The notes: generated by a model from the sequence alone, not told the origin. A stretch of DNA of 10,834 nucleotides from Bacteroides sp. (GCA_030151885.1 JASLCG010000033.1:1-10834); one strand, 5' to 3'; positions 1 to 7,314 are shown, counted from the stretch's first letter. A program made the numbers and translations.

Positions 1-88
1 CAAGCGTTAGGTATATCGGCAACAAGCGTTAGGTATGTCGGCAATAAGCGTTAGGTATGTCGGCAACAAGTGTTAGGTATGTCGGCAA
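1..88. repeat. Tandem array of a 22-bp repeat, four copies, open at left edge
   Basis: Four head-to-tail 22-bp units are seen at 1-22, 23-44, 45-66 and 67-88, sharing the core GTTAGGTATGTCGGCAA. They are nearly identical: the first base alternates between C and T, unit 1 has A for G in the core, and unit 4 has T for C at its fifth base. The array begins at the window edge, so the true copy number is unknown. The units are about half GC, clearly richer than the AT-rich flanks. Because 22 is not a multiple of three and stops occur in each frame I read, a coding role is unlikely. There are no spacers, so it is not a CRISPR. Function unknown. Confidence 0.9.
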
Positions 89-140
89 TAACCTATATCT
101 ATTCCGATAATAATAATGTCCTTTCTTAATAAAAAAGGGT

Positions 141-181
141 ATAAAATAAGAGCTACACAAATTGTGTAGCTCTTATTTTAT
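141..181 (-). terminator. Intrinsic terminator downstream of the lysO genes
   Basis: A perfect 18-bp inverted repeat (141-158 with 164-181, arm ATAAAATAAGAGCTACAC) surrounds a 5-base loop. Read on the minus strand it lies 20 bases after the stop of the second lysO gene and is followed by ACCCTTTTTT. This is consistent with rho-independent termination of the lysO transcript. The AT-rich outer stem means it may also stop transcripts arriving from the left edge. Confidence 0.85.
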
Positions 182-200
182 GTAAATGTAATGATTTAGT

Positions 201-803
201 TTATATAGAACATAAAATAGTAACAAGGAATACGACACTTAAGTCTAGTACTAAACCATGAAAAATGCAAAGTACAGAATAGTCTTGTCCTACTACTTTA
301 GTTATACTTGGCAATGTTGTATCTAGTGTAGTAGCTCCACCAGCAGAAATAGGTGCAAAAGTTCCAAAATACTTATAGAACGTTGAGGCTCCCATTAGTG
401 CTATAATTTCACGAATTATATTAGATAATAGTGCAATTGTAGCTAAGTCTGCTCCTTTTTTTTCTCCAATAAGTACACTAGATAAAGAATAATATCCAAA
501 TCCAGACCCTACAGCCATACACTCTGTAATGCTGTGTTTGCTAAATAATATTGCTACAATAGCTGTTCCCAGAAGTGTACCAATAATAGTCATTAATGGT
601 AATAAAAATAATCTAGGGTTTAGGCTTCTTAAACTTCTTAACATTTTAGGATCACTACCTATAGTAATACCTATACAAAGCATTAATGCACATAAAGCAT
701 ATAAGCTAACATTATACTCTAATACAAAATCAGGAGATAGATTTTTAATTCCTAAAAATGCACCGAGAATAAAAAATAAAATAATAACTAAACTGCCCTT
801 CAT
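201..803 (-). CDS. lysO: Lysine exporter LysO, C-terminal part (split gene)
   Basis: This 200-aa, very hydrophobic protein corresponds to the C-terminal two thirds of LysO (YbjE), the inner-membrane lysine exporter, which is a single chain of about 299 aa in Escherichia coli. Roughly six membrane segments are visible, the first at about residues 5-20. It keeps the segment around SNIIREIIALMG (127-138, with E132) and the GGATTLDTTLP motif (155-165, with D161). These are acidic positions of the type reported as needed for LysO transport. It starts one base after the stop of the upstream gene (TAAGATG on the minus strand), so the two must be cotranscribed and are probably translationally coupled. 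Together the two proteins total 298 aa, matching one LysO. The family call is good; lysine as substrate is inferred from the family. Confidence 0.85.
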   Translation of the reverse strand: MKGSLVIILFFILGAFLGIKNLSPDFVLEYNVSLYALCALMLCIGITIGSDPKMLRSLRSLNPRLFLLPLMTIIGTLLGTAIVAILFSKHSITECMAVGSGFGYYSLSSVLIGEKKGADLATIALLSNIIREIIALMGASTFYKYFGTFAPISAGGATTLDTTLPSITKVVGQDYSVLCIFHGLVLDLSVVFLVTILCSI

Positions 804-804
804 C

Positions 805-1101
805 TTAGTTTTGATTTCTTTTTATTACTATACGCCATAGTAACCATGCAAAAAACATACTTCCTATCACTGCACCTAGCGTAATAGCTAGTGCTTCTAA
901 ACCAATTTTAGGTAATTCGGCCACTACTTTCTCATCAGTACCCACCTTTACACCTAAACAAAACAGTAGAACCCATATTAGAACTGTAATTATTTTTCCT
1001 ACTGAAGAAATGTTTTTACCTCTTATAAAATATCCTACTATCAATCCAAAAGATAATGAGCCTAGAATGGCCAATATTATCAGTACTTCTCCTTTAGACA
1101 T
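805..1101 (-). CDS. LysO family transporter, N-terminal part (split gene)
   Basis: This 98-aa protein has three membrane segments (about residues 5-26, 34-53 and 68-90) and ends in a basic tail, RIVIKRNQN. It matches the N-terminal domain of the LysO family (DUF340 type), including the conserved LGVKVGTDEKV stretch (49-59). It is the first gene of a two-gene unit with the C-terminal LysO part, one base apart. Since both frames are clean and close neatly, this looks like a stable split form rather than a recent frameshift; I recall split LysO pairs as common in Bacteroidales. The two subunits presumably assemble into one exporter. The start is the only ATG near the top of the frame and sits about 20 bases from a good -7 promoter box. 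Confidence 0.82.
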   Translation of the reverse strand: MSKGEVLIILAILGSLSFGLIVGYFIRGKNISSVGKIITVLIWVLLFCLGVKVGTDEKVVAELPKIGLEALAITLGAVIGSMFFAWLLWRIVIKRNQN

Positions 1102-1120
1102 AGCTGTTTCAAATTTTCTG

Positions 1121-1128
1121 CAAATATA
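1121..1128 (-). promoter_or_regulatory. Promoter -7 element for the lysO pair
   Basis: On the minus strand this reads TATATTTG, an exact match to the Bacteroidota -7 consensus TAnnTTTG used by the primary sigma factor. It ends 20 bases before the ATG at 1101, giving a leader of roughly 15 bases. The best TTTG upstream is 25 bases away, slightly too far, so the -33 part is uncertain. Confidence 0.6.
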
Positions 1129-1143
1129 GTCATTTTCTTTGCT

Positions 1144-1161
1144 CTTTGTACTACAAAGCTA
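1144..1161 (-). promoter_or_regulatory. Palindrome over the lysO promoter, candidate operator
   Basis: Bases 1144-1158 form a perfect inverted repeat with 7-bp arms around one base (minus strand CTTTGTA-G-TACAAAG). It lies just upstream of the lysO -7 box, where the -33 contact would be. It also overlaps a second -7 match on the minus strand (TAGCTTTG, 1154-1161). A protein bound here would block both possible promoters, so it is a reasonable operator candidate. The regulator is unknown. Confidence 0.45.
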
Positions 1162-1231
1162 TAATAGTCAAGGTATTTAACGATACTTTTAGATTGTATT
1201 GTTTACTATTGTTAATACATACATGTTATAT

Positions 1232-2359
1232 TTATACAAAAATAAGGTCCGACATTATTCCATCTGATATAAATATACCTTGTTTAGATAGTATTAAATG
1301 GTCTTTATTGACTATTAAATGTCCATTTTTGATGTGCTTTTGTGCCATATTTAATGCATAGGTATGTAATTTATTTCCAAAATTTATTTTAATATTATTT
1401 AACGATACACCCCATCTTGTTCTCAAACCTGTAATAATATAGTCATTATATTGGGTCTCTAAACTTAACTCTTCTGTCGTTATACAGCTCTTGTTTAGTC
1501 TCATTGTATCTATGTATTTTTTTAGGCTAACATTATTATAATCACGAGTTTTTGTGTTGTATGAGTGTGCCGAAGGTCCACAGCCTAAATAGGTTTTACC
1601 TAACCAATATGAAGTGTTGTGTTTTGCATATTTACTTTTTTTAGCAAAGTTAGATATTTCGTAATGTTCGTAGTTTGAATTTGTAAGATAATCGATTAGT
1701 TTTTTGAAAAATTGTAAGCTTATTTCTTCGTCAACTTCTTTTACGTAACCCTTCTTTAAATAATTATACAGTTTGGTCCCTTTTTCGTATATTAAGTGGT
1801 AGGCAGATATATGTTCAGGGTCTAATAGTATGGCTTCTTTTAAATCATTTTCCCACTCTTGTAGTGTTTCATTAGGAAGTCCATACATTAGGTCGATACT
1901 TAGGTTGTGAAAGCCATAATCTTGAGCGTTCTTAACTGCTTCTTTAGCTTGCTTGGCATTGTGTCTCCTATTTAACTTTGTAAGCATTTCATCATTAAAA
2001 GTTTGAATTCCTATGCTAAGTCTATTTATTGGGAGATGAGTTAGTCCTTTAAGATAGTTTAGAGATAAATCATCGGGATTAGCTTCTAGCGTTATTTCCA
2101 TATCACTTGCAAACGAGTAATGTTTTGATATGGTATTAAAAATCTTATCTAATTGTATTATAGATAATTGAGATGGAGTTCCACCTCCGAAGTATATTGT
2201 TTCTACTGCTTCATTGTTAATGTAATCTTTTCTGTTTTGTAACTCTATGCATAATGCATTAATAAAATCATCGGTCAATTCAGATTGTACGGTTGAATAG
2301 AAGTCGCAATAATTACATCTAGTTTTGCAAAAAGGGGTGTGTATATAAATTCCAGCCAT
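1232..2359 (-). CDS. hemW: Radical SAM heme chaperone HemW
   Basis: This 375-aa protein is a full-length member of the HemN/HemW radical SAM family. The cluster-binding motif CxxxCxxC is at C11, C15 and C18 (CKTRCNYCDF), and the SAM-binding GGGTPS is at 58-63. A HNxxYW motif (H247, N248, Y251, W252) near the C-terminal domain marks heme-binding HemW rather than the coproporphyrinogen oxidase HemN. HemW is a cytoplasmic protein that binds heme and delivers it to target proteins such as respiratory enzymes; it does not oxidise coproporphyrinogen III. The gene is divergent from the EF-G paralogue, with a -7 box at 2432-2439. It lies 130 bases upstream of lysO on the same strand with no terminator seen between them, so read-through is possible. 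Confidence 0.93.
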   Translation of the reverse strand: MAGIYIHTPFCKTRCNYCDFYSTVQSELTDDFINALCIELQNRKDYINNEAVETIYFGGGTPSQLSIIQLDKIFNTISKHYSFASDMEITLEANPDDLSLNYLKGLTHLPINRLSIGIQTFNDEMLTKLNRRHNAKQAKEAVKNAQDYGFHNLSIDLMYGLPNETLQEWENDLKEAILLDPEHISAYHLIYEKGTKLYNYLKKGYVKEVDEEISLQFFKKLIDYLTNSNYEHYEISNFAKKSKYAKHNTSYWLGKTYLGCGPSAHSYNTKTRDYNNVSLKKYIDTMRLNKSCITTEELSLETQYNDYIITGLRTRWGVSLNNIKINFGNKLHTYALNMAQKHIKNGHLIVNKDHLILSKQGIFISDGIMSDLIFV

Positions 2360-2431
2360 TGTTTTTTTACTTTAGGTAAAGAGTCTTATTTTCCATTAGA
2401 ATACTTTGAAATAAGATCCATATATAATTTA

Positions 2432-2439
2432 CAAAGATA
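2432..2439 (-). promoter_or_regulatory. Promoter -7 element for hemW
   Basis: On the minus strand this is TATCTTTG, an exact TAnnTTTG match, giving a predicted leader of about 65 bases before the hemW ATG. No good TTTG lies at the expected -33 distance. That position is instead occupied by the palindrome at 2458-2470. Confidence 0.5.
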
Positions 2440-2457
2440 TTAATAATAGTAACAATA

Positions 2458-2470
2458 TTATGTTGCATAA
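2458..2470. promoter_or_regulatory. Palindrome in the hemW/EF-G2 divergent promoter region
   Basis: TTATG-TTG-CATAA is a perfect 5-bp inverted repeat around three bases. It is centred near -40 from the predicted hemW start and about 100 bases upstream of the EF-G2 ATG. That is where a dimeric regulator could act on one or both genes. It is short and the region is AT-rich, so chance is possible. Confidence 0.3.
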
Positions 2471-2564
2471 CACTAGCTCAAAATTGTTAAGAAAATATAT
2501 TATTTCTAAGTTGCTAATACCTTAAAAGTTACAAAATAGTTGTTAATCTAAAATTTGAATCATT

Positions 2565-4721
2565 ATGAAAACGTATCAAACAAACGAGATTAAAAACATT
2601 GCCCTGTTGGGCAGTTCTAGGGCTGGGAAAACCACATTAATTGAAGCAATGCTTTATGAGGGTGGCCAGCTAAAGCGAATAGGTTCTATTGAAGAGAATA
2701 ATACAGCCAGTGATTATTTTCCTGTAGAACAAGAGTATGGATATTCGGTTTTTACATCTATTTTTCATGTAGAGTGGAATAAGAAAAAACTGAATATTAT
2801 TGATTGCCCTGGGGCAGACGATTTTATTGGTGGTGCCGTTACTGCGCTTAATGTGACAGATACGGCTATTATTTTATTAAATGGCCAATATGGTGTTGAA
2901 GTTGGAACTCAAAATCACTTTAGATATACTGAAAAGTTAAGTAAACCGGTTATTTTTTTGGTTAACCAGTTAGATAATGAGAAGTGCGACTATGATCAAA
3001 TTTTAGAACAATTAAGAGAAGCATATGGAAACAATGTAGTTCCTATACAGTATCCATTAGAAACAGGCCCTAATTTTAATTCGATAATTGATGTGTTATT
3101 GATGAAGAAATATTCATGGGGACCAAACGGAGGTGAGCCTAAAATAGAGCCTATACCAGAATCTGAAATTGAAAAGGCAACGGCAATGAATAAAGCACTG
3201 ATAGAAGCCGCTGCAGAAAATGATGAGGGATTAATGGAAAAGTTCTTTGAACAAGACTCTCTATCTGAAGATGAAATGAGAGAAGGGATTCGCAGAGGGC
3301 TAGTGGCCAGAGGAATGTTTCCTGTATTTTGTGTTTGTGCTGGAAAAGATATGGGTGTACGTAGACTTATGGAGTTTTTAGGAAATGTAGTGCCCTTTGT
3401 TTCGGAAATGCCGGAAGTGAATAATACAGAAGATCAGGTTGTAAAACCTGAAGCCAGTGGACCAACATCTTTGTTCTTTTTTAAAACTAGTGTTGAGCCT
3501 CATATTGGAGAAGTGTCCTTCTTTAAAGTTATGAGTGGAACTGTAAAGGAGGGAGATGAGTTAACCAATGCTGATAGAGGTACTAAAGAGAGGATGGCTC
3601 AGTTATTTGTAGTTTCAGGAGGGAATAGAATAAAAGTTTCAGAATTGCAAGCAGGTGATATAGGGGCTACTGTAAAACTGAAAGATGTTAAAACAGGAAA
3701 TACTTTGAATGGAAAAGGAAGTAATAACAAGTTTAATTTTCTGAAATACCCAAGTCCACGATACTCGCGTGCTATATATGCTCAAAATGAAAGCGATACA
3801 GAGAAAATGATGGTTGCTATCATGAAAATGCAAGAAGAGGATCCTACATGGATTGTGGAACAATCAAAAGAGCTGCGACAGATTGTAGTGCATGGGCAAG
3901 GAGAGTTTCATTTAAGAACTTTAAAGTGGAGATTAGAGAATAATGAAAAAATACTTGTTGATTTGGTTCCAACTCGTATTCCTTATAGAGAAACAATAAC
4001 AAAAGCTGCTAAAGCTAACTATCGCCATAAAAAACAGTCTGGAGGAGCAGGCCAGTTTGGTGAAGTTTCTTTGATTATTGAACCTTTTGTTGAAGGACAA
4101 GATATTAAACCTACTTATAAAATAGATGGACAAGAAATTAAGATAAGCGTACGAGGTGTAGATGAATTTAATTTGGAGTGGGGAGGAAAACTAGTTGTTG
4201 TAAATAGTATTGTTGGAGGTGCTATTGATACGCGTTTTATTCCTGCTATTGAAAAAGGAATTATGGCTAGAATGGAAAAAGGACCTTTAACAGGATCGTA
4301 TGCTAGAGATGTTAGAGTCATAGTTTATGATGGCAAGATGCACCCCGTTGATTCTAATGAGGTGTCTTTTATGTTGGCGGGTAGGAATGCTTTTAGTGCT
4401 GCATTTAAGGAGTCGGCACCCAAAGTTTTAGAACCAATCTATAAAGTAGAAGTATTTGTTCCTTCTGATTATATGGGTGATGTAATGAGTGATCTTCAAG
4501 GAAGAAGAGGCATTATAATGGGGATGGATAGTGAAAAAGGGTATGAAAAAATTCAGGCTCGTGTTCCTTTAAAAGAGTTATCTGATTACTCGACTGCATT
4601 AAGCTCATTAACAGGAGGAAGAGCTTCTTTTATAATGAAATTTGCTGATTACGAAATTCTTCCAACAGATGTTCAACAATCTTTAATTAAAGAATTTGAA
4701 ACAAAGTTGTCAAAAGAATAA
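2565..4721 (+). CDS. fusA2: Elongation factor G paralogue (EF-G2 type, degenerate GTPase centre)
   Basis: This 718-aa protein has the full EF-G layout: G domain with a P-loop (GSSRAGKTT, 16-24), domain II (about 300-380), domain III (DPTWIVEQSKELRQIVVHGQGEFHL, about 426-450), domain IV (SGGAGQFGEV, 492-501; loop MHPVDSNEV, 592-600) and domain V. EF-G moves tRNA and mRNA through the ribosome. The GTPase centre is altered: the G3 motif is DCPGA (80-84), with alanine for the catalytic histidine of DTPGH. Switch I reads EYGYS (57-61) where ERGIT is usual, and G4 is NQLD for NKxD. This fits Bacteroides EF-G2, a paralogue reported to lack GTPase activity and to support translation in carbon limitation. 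Domain IV also seems to carry about 25 extra residues (near 520-547). Monocistronic, with its own terminator and no Shine-Dalgarno. The housekeeping fusA must lie elsewhere. Confidence 0.9.
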   Translation: MKTYQTNEIKNIALLGSSRAGKTTLIEAMLYEGGQLKRIGSIEENNTASDYFPVEQEYGYSVFTSIFHVEWNKKKLNIIDCPGADDFIGGAVTALNVTDTAIILLNGQYGVEVGTQNHFRYTEKLSKPVIFLVNQLDNEKCDYDQILEQLREAYGNNVVPIQYPLETGPNFNSIIDVLLMKKYSWGPNGGEPKIEPIPESEIEKATAMNKALIEAAAENDEGLMEKFFEQDSLSEDEMREGIRRGLVARGMFPVFCVCAGKDMGVRRLMEFLGNVVPFVSEMPEVNNTEDQVVKPEASGPTSLFFFKTSVEPHIGEVSFFKVMSGTVKEGDELTNADRGTKERMAQLFVVSGGNRIKVSELQAGDIGATVKLKDVKTGNTLNGKGSNNKFNFLKYPSPRYSRAIYAQNESDTEKMMVAIMKMQEEDPTWIVEQSKELRQIVVHGQGEFHLRTLKWRLENNEKILVDLVPTRIPYRETITKAAKANYRHKKQSGGAGQFGEVSLIIEPFVEGQDIKPTYKIDGQEIKISVRGVDEFNLEWGGKLVVVNSIVGGAIDTRFIPAIEKGIMARMEKGPLTGSYARDVRVIVYDGKMHPVDSNEVSFMLAGRNAFSAAFKESAPKVLEPIYKVEVFVPSDYMGDVMSDLQGRRGIIMGMDSEKGYEKIQARVPLKELSDYSTALSSLTGGRASFIMKFADYEILPTDVQQSLIKEFETKLSKE

Positions 4722-4741
4722 GTAATAGTTAGAGTATTGTT

Positions 4742-4783
4742 AAAATCGGTCTAGTGTGTTAATGAGCAAATTAGACCGATTTT
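4742..4783 (+). terminator. Intrinsic terminator of the EF-G2 gene
   Basis: A 12-bp perfect stem, AAAATCGGTCTA (4742-4753) with TAGACCGATTTT (4772-4783), closes an 18-base loop and ends in a T run, 20 bases after the EF-G2 stop. It separates that gene from rprX. The large loop makes it weaker than the other terminators here. Confidence 0.75.
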
Positions 4784-4989
4784 TATTATATTTAAGAATT
4801 CATTAGTATAACAAAACTTAGTTGAATTGTTAATTTTTTACTAATTTAGCAAACTAAAATGCTACTTGCTTTGTTGTTATGTAAAATGTTTTGATAATTT
4901 ATAAATCTAAATTGTAAAAATATTTAAGTAAAAGTATCATCAAAGAAAATTTAGCCTATTTGTTAATTAGGGTATGTTAAATTAAGAAT

Positions 4990-6528
4990 ATGAAGAAATC
5001 TACTATATGGATTTTGGGAATAGTGATGGCGTTCTCCTTTCTGAGCCTTATTTACTTGCAAGTTCGTTATATTGACGAAATGATTAATATGCGAAATGAG
5101 CAGTTTGATGAATCAGTACGCAGAAGCCTTTATAGGGTTTCAAAGCATGTTGAACTGGCTGAAACTGAAAGGTGGTTAATGAAAGATATCTCAGATTCAG
5201 AGCGTAAAGCATATGTTGAATCTCCATCTAGAGATATGTCTTTTTCGCAACAAATAACAATTACGAGTCCTGATGGTAGCTCTTACTCTACATTTGAAGT
5301 TCAATCATTAGGAAGTAAGGATAGAAATTTAAGTGTAGATTTACCTAAAAAGTCAGGAGGGAAGTCTATTCCTCAGACGTCGAGGTCTTTGGCAGATATC
5401 ATTAAAAATAGATATGTTTATCAGCGTTCGCTATTAGAAGATGTAGTTTGGCAACTGATTTATAAGGCTAGTGAAAAGAATATTGATGAAAGAGTTGATT
5501 TTCAACAGTTAGATAATTATTTAAAAGCTGAGCTTATAAACAATGGTATTCCTTTATTATATCACTTTCAAGTAGTTGATAGAAGTGGTAATGAAATTTA
5601 TAAGTGCTCGGACTATGAAAGTAGAGGAAATGATCGTGTTTATGCACAACCTTTATTTCCAAATGATCCTCCTGCAAGGATGAGCTTTATTAAAGTTCAC
5701 TTTCCAGACAGAAGAGATTACATTTACGAGTCTGTTAATTTCATGGTACCTTCAACAATATTTTCTGCTGTTTTGCTAATGACTTTTATTTTTACGTTAA
5801 TAGCTATAGCAAGACAAAAGAAGCTTTCTGAAATGAAAAATGACTTTATTGATAATATGACTCACGAATTGAAGACGCCTATATCTTCTATTTCCTTGGC
5901 TGCTCAAATGCTAAAGGATCCTGTTATAGGGAAGTCTCCATCTATGTTTACGCATATATCTAAAGTTATTAATGATGAGACGAAAAGATTACAGTTCTTA
6001 GTAGAAAAAGTACTTCAGATGTCTATGTTTGATAGGCAAAGAGCTACTCTAAAACTAAGAGAATTAGACGCCAATGATTTAATAGGAGGTGTTATTAATA
6101 CATTTGGACTTAAAGTAGAACAATATGGTGGGCATATTGAGTCGGACTTAAAAGCTGATGATGCCGATGTATTTGTAGATGAAATGCACTTTACTAATGT
6201 TGTCTTTAACTTGATGGACAATGCTGTAAAGTATCGAAATAAAGAAATAGATTTAGTTCTTACTGTTAAAACATGGAACTCGGCAGATAAACTGATGATT
6301 TCTATTGCGGATAATGGAATTGGAATTAAAAAAGAAGATATTAAAAAAGTTTTTGATAAATTTTATCGCGTGCATACAGGTAATCTGCACGATGTAAAAG
6401 GATTTGGATTAGGTCTTGCCTATGTGAAAAAGATTATTGACGAACATCATGGAACAATTAAAGTAGAGAGTGATTTAAACGTAGGTACAAAATTTATTAT
6501 TGCATTACCGTTATTAAAAAATAAATGA
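4990..6528 (+). CDS. rprX: Sensor histidine kinase RprX
   Basis: This 512-aa membrane kinase senses an unknown envelope signal and phosphorylates RprY. Order of parts: membrane segment at about 5-24, periplasmic domain at about 28-250, second membrane segment at about 253-274, a HisKA domain with phosphoacceptor H292 in THELKTP (291-297), and an ATP-binding HATPase domain. The last has an N box (N407, N411), DNGIGI (441-446), an F box FDKFYR (455-460) and GFGLGL (471-476). All catalytic motifs are intact. No HAMP domain fits, since the H box begins only about 17 residues after the second membrane segment. The stop is one base from the rprY ATG. The name rests on the strong match of pair and context to Bacteroides RprX/RprY, first described in B. 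fragilis through effects on tetracycline resistance. No clear promoter is visible in the 268 bases upstream. Confidence 0.9.
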   Translation: MKKSTIWILGIVMAFSFLSLIYLQVRYIDEMINMRNEQFDESVRRSLYRVSKHVELAETERWLMKDISDSERKAYVESPSRDMSFSQQITITSPDGSSYSTFEVQSLGSKDRNLSVDLPKKSGGKSIPQTSRSLADIIKNRYVYQRSLLEDVVWQLIYKASEKNIDERVDFQQLDNYLKAELINNGIPLLYHFQVVDRSGNEIYKCSDYESRGNDRVYAQPLFPNDPPARMSFIKVHFPDRRDYIYESVNFMVPSTIFSAVLLMTFIFTLIAIARQKKLSEMKNDFIDNMTHELKTPISSISLAAQMLKDPVIGKSPSMFTHISKVINDETKRLQFLVEKVLQMSMFDRQRATLKLRELDANDLIGGVINTFGLKVEQYGGHIESDLKADDADVFVDEMHFTNVVFNLMDNAVKYRNKEIDLVLTVKTWNSADKLMISIADNGIGIKKEDIKKVFDKFYRVHTGNLHDVKGFGLGLAYVKKIIDEHHGTIKVESDLNVGTKFIIALPLLKNK

Positions 6529-6529
6529 T

Positions 6530-7228
6530 ATGGACGAAACATTACGTATTTTACTATGTGAAGATGATGAAAATCTTGGCATGTTATTAAGAGAGTATTT
6601 ACAAGCTAAAGGTTATGCTGCTGATTTATATCCTGATGGAGAAGAAGGGTATAAAGCGTTCCTAAAGAATAAGTATGATCTGTGTGTATTTGATGTAATG
6701 ATGCCTAAAAAGGATGGATTTACATTAGCTCAAGAAGTACGTGCTATCAATGCTGAGATTCCAATTATCTTTTTAACAGCGAAAACTCTTAAGGATGATA
6801 TTCTTGAAGGCTTCAAGATTGGTGCTGATGATTATATTACAAAGCCTTTCAGTATGGAGGAATTAACTTTTAGAATAGAAGCTATTTTAAGAAGAGTTCG
6901 TGGTAAGAGAAACAAAGAGAAGAATGTGTATAAGATTGGTAAGTTTACTTTTGATACACAAAAGCAATTATTAGTTATTGGCGAACAACAAACTAAATTG
7001 ACTACTAAAGAGTCTGAATTATTAAGTTTATTATGCGCTCATGCTAATGAAATACTTCAAAGAGACTTTGCTCTTAAAACGATTTGGATTGATGATAACT
7101 ACTTTAATGCACGTAGTATGGATGTTTACATTACTAAGCTTCGTAAGCATTTAAAATTAGATCCATCTGTTGAAATTATTAACATTCATGGAAAAGGTTA
7201 TAAATTAATAACACCTGAAGAAGAGTAA
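6530..7228 (+). CDS. rprY: Response regulator RprY (OmpR/PhoB family)
   Basis: This 232-aa cytoplasmic regulator has a receiver domain (about 4-120) with the acidic cluster E11-D12-D13, phosphoacceptor D55 (VFDVMMPKKDG), T83 and K105 (DYITKPF). A C-terminal winged-helix DNA-binding domain follows (about 130-228), ending in the typical NIHGKGYKLI. It is the partner of RprX, one base downstream, so the two are cotranscribed and probably coupled. In Porphyromonas gingivalis the RprY homologue is an orphan linked to redox and sodium-pump genes; here the kinase is present, as in Bacteroides. No mutated key residues are seen. A strong terminator follows 25 bases after the stop. Confidence 0.93.
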   Translation: MDETLRILLCEDDENLGMLLREYLQAKGYAADLYPDGEEGYKAFLKNKYDLCVFDVMMPKKDGFTLAQEVRAINAEIPIIFLTAKTLKDDILEGFKIGADDYITKPFSMEELTFRIEAILRRVRGKRNKEKNVYKIGKFTFDTQKQLLVIGEQQTKLTTKESELLSLLCAHANEILQRDFALKTIWIDDNYFNARSMDVYITKLRKHLKLDPSVEIINIHGKGYKLITPEEE

Positions 7229-7253
7229 TAAGTAGAATCTAATATTCTATACA

Positions 7254-7286
7254 AAAAAAGCACTTATCTAAGATAAGTGCTTTTTT
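7254..7286. terminator. Bidirectional terminator between rprY and the small membrane gene
   Basis: The arms AAAAAAGCACTTATCT (7254-7269) and AGATAAGTGCTTTTTT (7271-7286) are perfect inverted repeats around one base. In practice the innermost pairs open to form the loop. With A and T runs on both sides it can stop rprX-rprY on the plus strand and the convergent small gene on the minus strand, whose stop lies 28 bases away. Confidence 0.9.
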
Positions 7287-7314
7287 GTATTTATGCTTTG
7301 TAGTAAACTACTAA

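Noticed and set aside
1..54. Short open frame through the tandem repeat that could be the 3' end of a gene entering from the left
   Set aside because: It is open for only 17 codons, derives entirely from the repeat, and the other frames I read carry stops. The 22-base period would shift the frame in each unit.
1..88. CRISPR array
   Set aside because: The 22-bp units abut directly with no spacers, and there are no cas genes.
120..138. Second hairpin next to the lysO terminator (CCTTT...AAAGG)
   Set aside because: Short, mismatched and AT-rich; the A run is simply the U run of the terminator read on the other strand.
529..840. Plus-strand 103-aa frame opposite the lysO genes
   Set aside because: It is the antisense shadow of two well-recognised membrane protein genes and has no promoter or family match.
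2480..2520. Imperfect inverted repeat around TTAAGAAAATATATTATTTC
   Set aside because: Needs gaps to pair and consists almost wholly of A and T; expected by chance.
4820..4860. Promoter or operator before rprX (TTG, 17 bases, TAATTTAG; and TTTAG-CAAA-CTAAA at 4845-4858)
   Set aside because: The -7 part is off consensus, the palindrome has only 5-bp arms in AT-rich sequence, and the leader would be over 100 bases. Nothing else in 4784-4989 is better.
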